From the NCBI RefSeq assembly GCF_029761935.1, contig NZ_CP121699.1, positions 1,922,001 to 1,986,000 of the forward strand: a stretch of DNA of 64,000 nucleotides, read 5' to 3'. This stretch comes from Microbacterium testaceum (GTDB taxonomy: Bacteria; Actinomycetota; Actinomycetes; Actinomycetales; Microbacteriaceae). Shown piece after piece: positions 34,567-42,400 of this stretch. Position 1 is the first letter of the stretch; each line of letters starts with the position of its first letter. A program made the position numbers and the translations under genes. Below the pieces are notes generated by a model, which was not told the DNA's origin, did not search any database, and worked only from the letters and a program-made list of their open reading frames with translations.

Positions 34567-35337
34567 TCATGCGAACACCTCGGCGCCGCGAGTTACGTCG
34601 TCGCGGTGGAGGGCGTGACCGGCGGCCGCGCCCGCGAAGTCCCGCGGCGGCCGCGCGTACTCGTCGCGTTTGCTCGTGCCCAGGCCCATGCGCACCATTC
34701 CGGATGCCATGCCCACCGCAGCCGCGACCCCGTCGACGACCGGCACCCCGACGCGTGCCGTGAGCTCCGCGCACAGGTCGGCCATGCCCGCGCAGCCGAG
34801 CACGATGACGTCCGCGCCGGAGGCCGCAGCTTCCGCACTGAGTTCGGCGATGGTGGTGACGGCGGCGGATGCCGTGTCCTCGAGGTCGAGCACCGGAATG
34901 CCGGTCGCCGCGAGCGACACGCAGGCCCGCTCCATGCCGTACCGCGCGACGAGGTCGTGCGCCCGCCCGAGCGTGCGGCTGAGCGTCGTGACGACCCCGA
35001 AGCACCGCCCCGACACCGCCGCCAGGTGCATCGCCGCCTCGGCGATGCCCACCACCGGGGCGTCCACCAGCTCGCGGGCCGCATCGAGCCCCGGGTCGCC
35101 GAAGCACGCGATCACGTAGGCGTCCGCCGGGTCGGAGCCGTCACGATCGGCGGCGATCAGCTCGACCACGGCCGCGGCGGCCGCGATCTCGTCGACGTGG
35201 CTCTCGATCGCGGCAGCACCGGCAGAAGGGCATACGGCGTCGATGACGACGTCGGGCCCCGCCACCCCCCGGGCGGCGTCCGCGATCTTCGCGGTCATCG
35301 CCCGGGAGGTGTTGGGGTTGATGAGCAGGATCCTCAC
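34567..35337 (-). CDS. Aspartate/glutamate (hydantoin) racemase family; allantoin racemase candidate
   Basis: 256 residues. LLINPNTSRAMT at 4-15 is the hallmark of hydantoin/allantoin racemases; the two catalytic Cys are in IACFGDPG near residue 78 and VLGCAGMADL near 180. Such enzymes interconvert the two allantoin enantiomers so that a stereospecific allantoinase can use both. The ATG overlaps the permease stop by 4 bp, giving a permease-racemase unit directly upstream of allantoinase. Amino-acid hydantoin racemization is the alternative. Confidence 0.85.
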   Translation of the reverse strand: MRILLINPNTSRAMTAKIADAARGVAGPDVVIDAVCPSAGAAAIESHVDEIAAAAAVVELIAADRDGSDPADAYVIACFGDPGLDAARELVDAPVVGIAEAAMHLAAVSGRCFGVVTTLSRTLGRAHDLVARYGMERACVSLAATGIPVLDLEDTASAAVTTIAELSAEAAASGADVIVLGCAGMADLCAELTARVGVPVVDGVAAAVGMASGMVRMGLGTSKRDEYARPPRDFAGAAAGHALHRDDVTRGAEVFA

Positions 35338-36989
35338 GCGAGCGCCTCGCGCGGGGGTGCGGCCGGGGTCTCGGCATCCCGAACCTTCTGGGCGAGCACG
35401 GGAACCTCTTCGACGACCGGGGCCTCGGCGACCGCGTCGACCGTGCCGTCGGAGATGCCCTCGGTCTCACCGTCGAAGGTCGGAACGCGGGGATCGAGAC
35501 GCTCGAAGAGCAGGAAGAGCACGTAACCCAGACCGCACCCGATGAACCAGCTGTAGTCGCTGACCCACGAGACGTTGAACAGCCCCAGGTCGGCGAAGAG
35601 CTTCGGGAACACCGCGATCAGTACCGTCGGAACCCCCGCGGCGATGACGGCCTTGACCGCGTTCGGGTTGAAACCGTTGCGGTACCAGTAGGGCCCGGCG
35701 GCATCCATCGTGAACATCGCGTCGACCTTCACGCGCTGGCGGGCCGCGATGTAGTAGCCGGCGATCAGGATGCCGAAGAGCGGGCCGATCAGCGCACCCA
35801 GCACGCCCAGCGAGTAGTGGATGGCGTCGCTGTTGGAGTACCAGTTCCAGGGCATGAGGAAGGTGGAGCCGACGGCGGCGATCATGCCGCCCGCGCGCCA
35901 CGAGATCTTCTTCGGGGCGACATTGGAGAAGTCGAACGCCGGCGAGATGAAGTTGGCGACGATGTTGATGCCGACGGTGGCCGTGACGAAGGTGAGCCCG
36001 CCCAACAGGATCGCGAAGGGCGTGTCGATCTGCTCGACCGTCTTGATCGGGTCGGTGATGAGGGATCCGAACACGGGGACCGTGGCCGAGGCGGTGATGA
36101 CGGTCAGCAGCGAGAAGAAGACGAAGTTGATCGGCAGGCCCCAGAGGTTGCCCTTCTTGACCGCGGCGAAGCTCTTGCCGTAGCGGGCGAAGTCGCCGAA
36201 GTTCAGCATCGGTCCCGAGAAGTACGACACGACCAGGGCGATCGCGGCGAACATCACCGGGATCGAGGCCCAGAAGTCGAGCTGCACCGTCGACAGGGTG
36301 AACGAGATGTTCTGGATACCGGCCTGAGACACGAGGTACACGGCGAGCACGATCATGACGAGGTAGACGGCGGGGCCGGCCCAGTCGATGAAGCGGCGGA
36401 TGACCTCCATGCCGTTCCAGAAGAGCAGGAACTGCGCGGTCCACAGGATGGCGTACGAGATCCAGCCCAGCGCCGATAGCCCGGCGAACGACACGTCGAG
36501 GAGAGCTGCGGAACCCGGGATGAACTTCAGGAACACGATGTTCAGCGACTCGGCCGCGAGGAAGGTCTGCACCCCGTACCAGGCGATCGCGATGAGCCCG
36601 CGGATGATCGCGGGGATGTTCGCGCCTCGGATGCCGAAGACCACGCGGTTGATGACAGGGAAGGGTACGCCCGTCTTCTGGCTCGGCTTGGCGACCATGT
36701 TGGCGAAGACCTGCACGATGACGATGCCGGCGATCAGCGCCACGAGCACCTGCCACGACTGCAGGCCCAGAGCGAAGAGCGATCCGGCCGTGACGTAGCC
36801 GCCGACGGAGTGCACGTCGCTCATCCAGAACGCGAAGATGTTGTAGCTCGACCACTTCTGCTTCCGCAGGGGAGCCAGGTCTTCGTTGGCGAGACGGTCG
36901 TCGTAGTGCGGCTTCATGTTGCCGCCCCCGTGCGGGTGGCCGGCGGCCTCCACGAGATCGTGGGGACCGGTGAGCGGGGTGGAAGTCAT
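35334..36989 (-). CDS. NCS1-family nucleobase/allantoin permease
   Basis: 551 residues, about 12 spans, with a long polar C-terminal tail. LANEDLAPLRKQKWSSYNIFAFWMSDVHSVGGY in the N-terminal region (first span) and the central FSGPMLNFGDFARYG are NCS1 signatures (uracil, allantoin, hydantoin permeases). Coupling to an allantoin-racemase-like gene and position next to allantoinase favour allantoin or a related purine. GAGAGGA precedes the ATG. It is transcribed divergently from the XRE-cupin regulator across a region with two TGTGAA-N8-TTCAC sites. Confidence 0.9.
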   Translation of the reverse strand: MTSTPLTGPHDLVEAAGHPHGGGNMKPHYDDRLANEDLAPLRKQKWSSYNIFAFWMSDVHSVGGYVTAGSLFALGLQSWQVLVALIAGIVIVQVFANMVAKPSQKTGVPFPVINRVVFGIRGANIPAIIRGLIAIAWYGVQTFLAAESLNIVFLKFIPGSAALLDVSFAGLSALGWISYAILWTAQFLLFWNGMEVIRRFIDWAGPAVYLVMIVLAVYLVSQAGIQNISFTLSTVQLDFWASIPVMFAAIALVVSYFSGPMLNFGDFARYGKSFAAVKKGNLWGLPINFVFFSLLTVITASATVPVFGSLITDPIKTVEQIDTPFAILLGGLTFVTATVGINIVANFISPAFDFSNVAPKKISWRAGGMIAAVGSTFLMPWNWYSNSDAIHYSLGVLGALIGPLFGILIAGYYIAARQRVKVDAMFTMDAAGPYWYRNGFNPNAVKAVIAAGVPTVLIAVFPKLFADLGLFNVSWVSDYSWFIGCGLGYVLFLLFERLDPRVPTFDGETEGISDGTVDAVAEAPVVEEVPVLAQKVRDAETPAAPPREALA

Positions 36990-37051
36990 GTCATTCCTCT
37001 CAGGACGATGGATGCCACGACGTGGAGTCCGCGGCCGGAGTGGAGCTCTGA

Positions 37052-37071
37052 TGTGAAGTTATGGGTTCACA
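37052..37071. promoter_or_regulatory. TGTGAA-N8-TTCACA operator, copy 1
   Basis: TGTGAA (37052-37057) and TTCACA (37066-37071) are perfect inverted half-sites with 8 bp between. It lies in the divergent permease/regulator gap; its centre is 52 bp (about five helical turns) from copy 2. Confidence 0.65.
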
Positions 37072-37103
37072 CAACGTCGCTGGTTTCGCTCGTGTAACGA
37101 GCG

Positions 37104-37123
37104 TGTGAAGTCGCTCCTTCACG
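37104..37123. promoter_or_regulatory. TGTGAA-N8-TTCACG operator, copy 2
   Basis: TGTGAA (37104-37109) and TTCACG (37118-37123) with the same 8-bp spacing; symmetry extends outward as GCG ... CGC. It sits just upstream of the -10 TAGACT (37137-37142) of the regulator, at about -35, which suggests autoregulation. Confidence 0.65.
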
Positions 37124-37148
37124 CTTTCCGCCTCCCTAGACTCGGGAC

Positions 37149-37760
37149 ATGTCGCAGCCGCCCGTCGCCGAAGCCACCGCCGTCGAGCCGGGGTCGGTCG
37201 GGGTCGGGGCTCGGATTCGCGACCTACGCCAGGCGCGCGGCATCTCCGCCCGGGCGCTCGCGAAATCGCTCGGCATCTCCCCCAGCGCCGTGTCGCAGAT
37301 CGAGCGCGGAGTGATGCAGCCGAGCGTCTCGCGCCTGATCGCCATCACCGACGCCCTGGGCGTCCCGCTCGTGGCGGCCTTCGACCCGGCATCCGACCGT
37401 CCGATCGAACCCGTCGGGCCCTCGGGCTTCACGCTGCAGCGCGCCGGGCAATCGCCCGACATCGTGCTCGACAGCGGGGTGTCGTTCCGCCGGCTCACCC
37501 CCGGTACCTCTCCCGGCGTCGACTACTTCGAGTCGATCTACCCGCCCGGGGCCTCGGCCCACGGCGCCGACGGGCTGTTCCACCACGAGGGCTACGAGGT
37601 CGGCACGGTCGTCGCGGGCGAGCTCACGATCGACTTCGAGGCCGAGCGGGTGATCCTGCGGGCGGGCGACGCGATCAGCTACCCCTGCTCGGTGCCCCAC
37701 CGCCTGCACAACACGGGCGAGGCGGATGCCGTCGCGCACTGGCTGATCGTGCACGCCTGA
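37149..37760 (+). CDS. XRE-family regulator with C-terminal cupin sensor domain
   Basis: 203 residues. A helix-turn-helix of the XRE type occupies about 21-75 (IRDLRQARGISARALAKSLG, SPSAVSQIERG), followed by a cupin_2 barrel (about 125-200; HHEGYEVGTVVAGELTIDFE, GDAISYPCSVPHRLHN). Such regulators sense a small molecule in the barrel. Transcription looks leaderless from TAGACT, 6 nt before the ATG. The twin TGTGAA-N8-TTCAC sites in its promoter are the natural candidates for its operator, so it likely controls itself and the NCS1 permease; it may or may not also read the TGTT-N9-AACA sites. Confidence 0.85.
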   Translation: MSQPPVAEATAVEPGSVGVGARIRDLRQARGISARALAKSLGISPSAVSQIERGVMQPSVSRLIAITDALGVPLVAAFDPASDRPIEPVGPSGFTLQRAGQSPDIVLDSGVSFRRLTPGTSPGVDYFESIYPPGASAHGADGLFHHEGYEVGTVVAGELTIDFEAERVILRAGDAISYPCSVPHRLHNTGEADAVAHWLIVHA

Positions 37761-37785
37761 CGCGCAGCGGTTCCGCGCGATCGGC

Positions 37786-37870
37786 GGACACGACGCAGGA
37801 GCTCTGTGCGCAATCGGCTTGCTCGCGCCTTTTCCGGCGCCAGCGCCGGGATGTCTCCTGCGTTGTGTCC
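37786..37870. repeat. Palindromic element, CAGGAG class, tandem copy 1
   Basis: 16-bp arms GGACACGACGCAGGAG (37786-37801) and CTCCTGCGTTGTGTCC (37855-37870) with one mismatch that would be a G-U pair in RNA. It starts 25 bp after the regulator stop, in the 409-bp gap 37761-38169. Confidence 0.85.
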
Positions 37871-37955
37871 TCCGCCGGTGGCGGAAGTGGTGGCGGGACA
37901 CCCCGCTGCGCGCCCGGCCCAGCTCGGCCCTCCCGCGCGTGGCCGAAGCGGCCCA

Positions 37956-38049
37956 GACACCGCGCAGGACAAAAGCGGCTCCGCTCGGCGTCGCCCCCGT
38001 CACCCCGTCCGCGCCGCCCCACAGGCGCGGGGTTCTCCTGCGTTGTGTC
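37956..38049. repeat. Palindromic element, CAGGAG class, degenerate tandem copy 2
   Basis: GACACCGCGCAGGACAA (37956-37972) pairs with TTCTCCTGCGTTGTGTC (38033-38049) at 14 of 17 positions, 170 bp after copy 1. The right arm is better conserved than the left. Confidence 0.7.
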
Positions 38050-38098
38050 GCAGATCCCGTCGGCAGTCGAGCCCGGCGCCGAAACCGGCGCCGCCGAA

Positions 38099-38115
38099 TG
38101 TTCCCCACAGCAACA
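38099..38115. promoter_or_regulatory. TGTT-N9-AACA putative operator upstream of uraD
   Basis: TGTT CCCCACAGC AACA. The distance to the promoter GTAAC is 26 bp against 5-6 bp at 22181 and 34549, that is 21 bp or two helical turns more. Confidence 0.45.
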
Positions 38116-38141
38116 CCGCCGACACATCCCGCCACAGCCCC

Positions 38142-38162
38142 GTAACGCGGTGCGCTTAGCCT
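38142..38162 (+). promoter_or_regulatory. Promoter with GTAAC-N10-TAnnnT signature (urate operon)
   Basis: GTAACGCG starts at 38142, followed after 10 bp from GTAAC by TAGCCT at 38157-38162, then 7 nt to ATG 38170: a leaderless arrangement. Confidence 0.55.
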
Positions 38163-38169
38163 GACCGGC

Positions 38170-38697
38170 ATGCACCTGTACGACTTCAACGCGGCCTCGA
38201 CGGCGGATTCTGGGGCGGTCGCCCGCGTGTGGGCCGACGTCCCCGGCTGGGTCGACGCGGTCGTCGCCGGCCGGCCCTACGCCGACGTCGACGCCCTCGC
38301 CGCGTACGCGGGAGACCTCGCCTCGGCCTGGTCGCCGGACGACCTCGAGGCCGCCCTGCACGCGCACCCGCGCATCGGGGCGAAGGTGGCGGGAGACGGC
38401 GCCGAGGCTGCGGCATCCCGTCGTGAGCAGGGATCGATGGCCTCCGCCGCGGACGACGACGTGGCGGCCATCGCGGCCGGCAACGCCGCCTACGAGGAGC
38501 GGTTCGGCCGCGTCTTCCTCATCCGCGCGGCGGGCCGCACACCCGGCGAGATGCGCGCCGAGCTCGAACGGCGCCTGTCGAACGACCCCGACAGCGAGAC
38601 CATCGAGGCCACCCGCCAGCTCGCCGAGATCGCGCTGCTGCGCCTGCGTACGACCTTCGCCGACGACTCTCCCGCCGAACCGGAGGCCGCGGAATGA
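38170..38697 (+). CDS. uraD: OHCU decarboxylase
   Basis: 175 residues, the family length. The catalytic His66 lies in HAHPRIGAK, and NAAYEERFGRVFLIRAAGRT near residue 110 is the second conserved block. It decarboxylates 2-oxo-4-hydroxy-4-carboxy-5-ureidoimidazoline stereospecifically to S-allantoin. It leads a three-gene operon (uraD, HIU hydrolase, urate hydroxylase) that together convert urate to allantoin; the HIU hydrolase gene overlaps its stop at ATGA. Confidence 0.95.
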   Translation: MHLYDFNAASTADSGAVARVWADVPGWVDAVVAGRPYADVDALAAYAGDLASAWSPDDLEAALHAHPRIGAKVAGDGAEAAASRREQGSMASAADDDVAAIAAGNAAYEERFGRVFLIRAAGRTPGEMRAELERRLSNDPDSETIEATRQLAEIALLRLRTTFADDSPAEPEAAE

Positions 38698-39014
38698 CGC
38701 ACCTCACCACCCACGTCCTGGATGCCACGGCCGGCGCGCCCGCGACCGGGGTCGCCGTGACGCTGTCGCACCTCGACGGCGCGACCATCGACTCCTCCAC
38801 CACCGATGCCGACGGGCGGCTCTCGCTCGGCCCCGACGTCCTCGCCGACGGCGACTACGCCCTGACGTTCGCGACGGGCGCCTACTTCCGCTCGCGCGGC
38901 ATCGCGTCGTTCCACCCGATCGCGATGATCGCCTTCACCGTCTCGGGCGAGGCGCACCTGCACGTGCCGCTGCTGCTGAGCCCCTTCGCCTATTCGACCT
39001 ACCGCGGCAGCTGA
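38694..39014 (+). CDS. uraH: 5-hydroxyisourate hydrolase (transthyretin-like)
   Basis: 106 residues, typical. LTTHVLDATAGAPA at 4-17 and the C-terminal tetrapeptide YRGS are the diagnostic ends of HIU hydrolase as opposed to transthyretin, and SFHPIAMIAF near residue 73 holds a further conserved His. It opens the ring of 5-hydroxyisourate to OHCU. Its ATG overlaps uraD by 4 bp and it lies 8 bp before the urate hydroxylase that makes its substrate. Confidence 0.95.
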   Translation: MTHLTTHVLDATAGAPATGVAVTLSHLDGATIDSSTTDADGRLSLGPDVLADGDYALTFATGAYFRSRGIASFHPIAMIAFTVSGEAHLHVPLLLSPFAYSTYRGS

Positions 39015-39022
39015 GGAGCGAC

Positions 39023-40207
39023 ATGAAGGTCATCGTCATCGGCGCGGGAGTCGGCGGCACCTCCGCCGCCCTCGCCCTGCAGAAGCTCGGGCACGAGGTC
39101 GTCGTGTACGACCGCATGCGCGAGAACCGTCCGGTCGGTGCAGCCCTGTCGCTGTGGTCGAACGGCGTGAAGGTGCTCAACTGGCTCGGCCTGGGGCCGC
39201 AGGTCGCCGCCCTCGGCGGGCGCATGGACGACATGGCCTACTACGACGGCCACACCGGCGACGAGCTCTGCCGCTTCAGCCTCGGCCCCGTCACCGAGCA
39301 GACCGGCCAGCGTCCCTACCCCGTGGCGCGCGCCGACCTGCAGGAGCTCATGATGGATGCCGTGGGCACCGAGAACCTCAGGCTCGGGATGCCGCTGACC
39401 TCGGTGTCCGAGACCGACGGGGTGGTCACCGCCACCTTCGCCGACGGGTCCGTCAACACCGCCGACCTGCTGATCGGAGCCGACGGCGCCCGGTCGCTCG
39501 TGCGGGATTACGTCACCGAGCCCACCGGCATCCGTCCCGAACGCTCCTACTCGGGATACGTCAACTACAACGGCCTGGTGGCTGCCGACGAGCGGATCGG
39601 ACCGCTCGATCAGTGGACCACCTACGTCGGCGACGGCAAGCGCTGCGCCGTCATGCCCGTCGCGGGCAACCGTTTCTACTTCTTCGTCGACGTGCCCGGA
39701 CCATCGGGGGTGGTCGAGGACCGCATGGCGGCTCTCGAGCACGCGTTCGGGTCGTGGGGCGCTCCCGGGGTGCGTGCGCTGCTCGACGGCATCGACCCCG
39801 ACGAGTCGCTGAACCGCGTCGAGATCTGGGACATCGACCCCTTCGACACCTGGGTGCGGGGGCGCGTGGCGATCCTGGGAGATGCGGCGCACAACACCGC
39901 CCCCGACATCGGGCAGGGCGCGTGCTCCGCGCTCGAGGACAGCTTCGCGCTCGGCATCGTGTTCGCGACCTCGACCCTCGGCGTCGAGGACTCGCTGAAG
40001 CGCTACGAGCGCATCCGCACCGAGCGGGCGGGCGACCTGGTGCTGCGCGCCCGCAAGCGCGCGCACGAGACGCACGCCTTCGACGTCGCCGCGACCCAGG
40101 CCTGGTACGACGGCCTGCGCCGCGAGGACGGGACGGGCGTGATCCGCGGCATCGTCGGCAACATCGAGGGCAGCCCGGTCGAGCTGGGCGCGAGCGTGCT
40201 GCGCTGA
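39023..40207 (+). CDS. hpxO: FAD-dependent urate hydroxylase
   Basis: 394 residues, a class A flavin monooxygenase. The dinucleotide fold GAGVGG is at 7-12, the middle motif LLIGADGARS near 154 and the FAD motif GDAAHNTAPDIGQGA near 283. Closeness to HpxO of Klebsiella is supported by its operon: HIU hydrolase and OHCU decarboxylase use its product. It uses NADH and O2 to form 5-hydroxyisourate, replacing the cofactor-free uricase common in other actinobacteria. GGAG precedes the ATG. Confidence 0.9.
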   Translation: MKVIVIGAGVGGTSAALALQKLGHEVVVYDRMRENRPVGAALSLWSNGVKVLNWLGLGPQVAALGGRMDDMAYYDGHTGDELCRFSLGPVTEQTGQRPYPVARADLQELMMDAVGTENLRLGMPLTSVSETDGVVTATFADGSVNTADLLIGADGARSLVRDYVTEPTGIRPERSYSGYVNYNGLVAADERIGPLDQWTTYVGDGKRCAVMPVAGNRFYFFVDVPGPSGVVEDRMAALEHAFGSWGAPGVRALLDGIDPDESLNRVEIWDIDPFDTWVRGRVAILGDAAHNTAPDIGQGACSALEDSFALGIVFATSTLGVEDSLKRYERIRTERAGDLVLRARKRAHETHAFDVAATQAWYDGLRREDGTGVIRGIVGNIEGSPVELGASVLR

Positions 40208-40285
40208 CGGCCGCCGGGGCCGCGCTGCCGTTCCGATGGCGGGCCTGGGATGAGGCTGCCCCGGGCGGGAGGGGAGGGGGTGCAT

Positions 40286-40299
40286 TTCACCCGGGTGAA
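40286..40299. promoter_or_regulatory. Palindrome upstream of the toxin cassette
   Basis: TTCACCCGGGTGAA is a perfect 14-bp palindrome 40 bp upstream of a likely -10 (TACCCT, 40339-40344) of the type VII cassette. It may be an operator. Confidence 0.35.
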
Positions 40300-40365
40300 T
40301 TTCGGAACGAAGAGTCGAAGCACGCCCGCTGACGGCGCTACCCTCATCGGCGAGAGGGGGCTCTC

Positions 40366-40647
40366 GTGTCGAAACTCTCCGTCGATCCCGAGTCGCTGCG
40401 GACGACCGCCGCACGCCTCGAGGTCGTGCGCGACTCCGCTGGCGCGTTCACGGAGACGTGTCCGGCAAACGTGGGCCACGCCGACGTGGCACGGTCGGTC
40501 TCGAGTCTTGCGGTGGACACGGCGGATTCGTGGAAAAGCGCGGTCGAAGATCTCGCTCATCTCGTCGAGCGGCTCCGACAGAGCGCCGATCTCTACGAAA
40601 GGACGGATCGAGATGTCGTCGTGCCCGGCGGGGCGGTCCCGAAGTGA
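40366..40647 (+). CDS. Small WXG100-like type VII secretion protein
   Basis: 93 residues, mainly helical, starting from GTG after GAGAGGGGG. SLRTTAARLEVVRDSAGAF and a central Trp (DSWKSAVEDLAHLVERL) fit a helical hairpin of the ESX/WXG100 size, with Trp placed as in the turn region. Such proteins act as targeting partners of secreted toxins. Its TGA overlaps the GTG of the toxin gene, which supports a joint function. Confidence 0.65.
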   Translation: MSKLSVDPESLRTTAARLEVVRDSAGAFTETCPANVGHADVARSVSSLAVDTADSWKSAVEDLAHLVERLRQSADLYERTDRDVVVPGGAVPK

Positions 40648-41912
40648 GTGAACTCGGGCAGACGTCCGACCCCGTCGACCTCATCCCCGGATCGGTGAGC
40701 GGTCTCGATGAGTTCGTGTGGCAGTGGCGTGAGCGCGCTCGTACTGCTGGCGAGATAGCCGCCCAGCTTACGGAACTCCCCGCGCCGGAAGGCTGGGAAG
40801 GGGCTGCCGCGGAGGGCTTTGCAGCCCGCCTCCCCGACGTCAGCAGTCAATGGCAACAACTCGCGGAGTCATTGAACACGGCAGCCGACGCGCTGGATGA
40901 ATACGCAACCGTACTCGGGTGGGCACAGCAGAAGGCGGGCGATGCCATCGCCATGTGGCAGGCCGCGCAAGCGCAAACGGCCGAGGGAATCGAGAGCTAC
41001 CGGCAGGCGGAACGCCAGGCGGGCGCGACAGGCATCGTGCCCTTCTATACAGACGCAGGCGCAGCGACCCGAAATGACGCGCAGAGTCTGCTCGCCTACG
41101 CCCGGTCGGAGGTTCGAGACGCGGGCGAGACCGCGGCGCACGCGCTGACCGCCATCACGCCGCCGGAAGCACTCACCTGGGAAGGGGCCGGCGCGCTCTT
41201 CCTGGGAGCGCTCGTCGTTCAAGGCCAGATCCACTGGGACACTCTGGCGAATCTGGTGAACGGTACCGCCTCGGTCGGTAACGCCATCTTGCGGAACCCA
41301 GACGCACTCCTGGCGCTCCTGGGGGGCGGGGCGATGTTGATCAGCGGCGGCGCGGCGGCTCTCGGTGGTGGAGGGCTGGCCGCGACCGGGGTGGGAAGCG
41401 TTCCGGGCGGGGCTGCGGTCGTCGGTGGCGTCGCCGTCGCGGGGACCGGCGGCGCGTTGGCGGCCGCGGGCGCCTCGAAGCTGGCCGGTGAGGCAACCGG
41501 CAGCGCCGGTGTCATGCTGATGGAGAAGCAGCGTGGGGTCGACCGTGGCGATGGGCGCGACGATTACGGGCACTTCGCGCCCGGGCAAGGCAATAAGCCG
41601 TGGGTGGATAAGGAGAAGCAGGGGCTGGACGAGATCGAGAACGAGCTTGGCGAGAAAATTGTCAGGTTGAAGGCTCGCAGTTCTCTCGAGGGGTCTCCCC
41701 AGCAGCGATACTTTGACGGCTACTACAAGAACGCTGACGGCAGCTATACGGCCGTCGAAGTCAAGAGCGGCAGCGCGTTGGATAAATATCCGCGAAACGA
41801 GGGGAATCAGAAAGCATTTGACGAGGCAATCTCCCCGGAGAACCCGGCGAGCGTGACGTTGAATGGCGAACGAGTCTCAATCACAAACGTGCGCGTGCAG
41901 AAAGTGGAGTGA
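40644..41912 (+). CDS. Type VII-secreted polymorphic toxin, PD-(D/E)xK-like nuclease C-terminus
   Basis: 422 residues. The helical N-terminal 160 residues carry GWEGAAAEGFAARL, as in T7SS-targeting domains; a Gly/Ala-rich hydrophobic stretch lies around 215-290; the last 105 residues are polar and their codons less GC-rich. YFDGYYKNADG (Asp near 357) and VEVKSG (Glu/Lys near 371) match the D ... ExK core of restriction-type nucleases, so it is probably a DNase delivered to competitors. The next gene should be its immunity gene. Start GTG overlaps the upstream stop. Confidence 0.75.
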   Translation: MSELGQTSDPVDLIPGSVSGLDEFVWQWRERARTAGEIAAQLTELPAPEGWEGAAAEGFAARLPDVSSQWQQLAESLNTAADALDEYATVLGWAQQKAGDAIAMWQAAQAQTAEGIESYRQAERQAGATGIVPFYTDAGAATRNDAQSLLAYARSEVRDAGETAAHALTAITPPEALTWEGAGALFLGALVVQGQIHWDTLANLVNGTASVGNAILRNPDALLALLGGGAMLISGGAAALGGGGLAATGVGSVPGGAAVVGGVAVAGTGGALAAAGASKLAGEATGSAGVMLMEKQRGVDRGDGRDDYGHFAPGQGNKPWVDKEKQGLDEIENELGEKIVRLKARSSLEGSPQQRYFDGYYKNADGSYTAVEVKSGSALDKYPRNEGNQKAFDEAISPENPASVTLNGERVSITNVRVQKVE

Positions 41913-41917
41913 ATACG

Positions 41918-42400
41918 ATGGGCTTTTACTACACAGTGGATGGTCAACGCTCGGGCGAATTCGTCGCGGACGTCAGGCCTCCGAGAGCGATGCTCGAGCG
42001 GTTGCTGAGCTTGATGAAACCCGGGGGGCGATCGACACTCCTCTTAGCCCCAATCCCTGACGGGAATGACTTTCTCACGTATTTGCATAAGCAGGGCGGC
42101 AGTCCCGTCTACCTGCAGTGCGCGGGAACCTCCGACGCTATGACGATCGAATGGCACAAAATCGACGAAGACGGCCAAGACCGGCACTACATCGTTGGCC
42201 ACGGCGGCGACCACTCCGGAGAGCCCTCCGTCGACATCCCCTTCTTCGACGGCACACGCAAGGCCACCGTGTACCCCGACGAGGTCTTCGCACTCGACGA
42301 AGCGACCGACATCTTCTTCCACTACTACGAGACCGGTGAGATCCCGTCCGGCTACGAGCTGCGCTGGTACGACCTCACCTGGCCGAAACCACAGCCATGA
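41918..42400 (+). CDS. Immunity protein candidate, Imm1-like
   Basis: 160 residues, acidic, no signal peptide. The end (HYYETGEIPSGYELRWYDLTW) resembles the tG..P...W ending of Imm1-type immunity proteins. ATG 41918 has GGAG at good distance; GTG 41909, overlapping the toxin stop, is the alternative. Position directly behind the toxin and low GC at its start support acquisition as a pair. It would bind and neutralise the nuclease in the producing cell. Confidence 0.65.
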   Translation: MGFYYTVDGQRSGEFVADVRPPRAMLERLLSLMKPGGRSTLLLAPIPDGNDFLTYLHKQGGSPVYLQCAGTSDAMTIEWHKIDEDGQDRHYIVGHGGDHSGEPSVDIPFFDGTRKATVYPDEVFALDEATDIFFHYYETGEIPSGYELRWYDLTWPKPQP

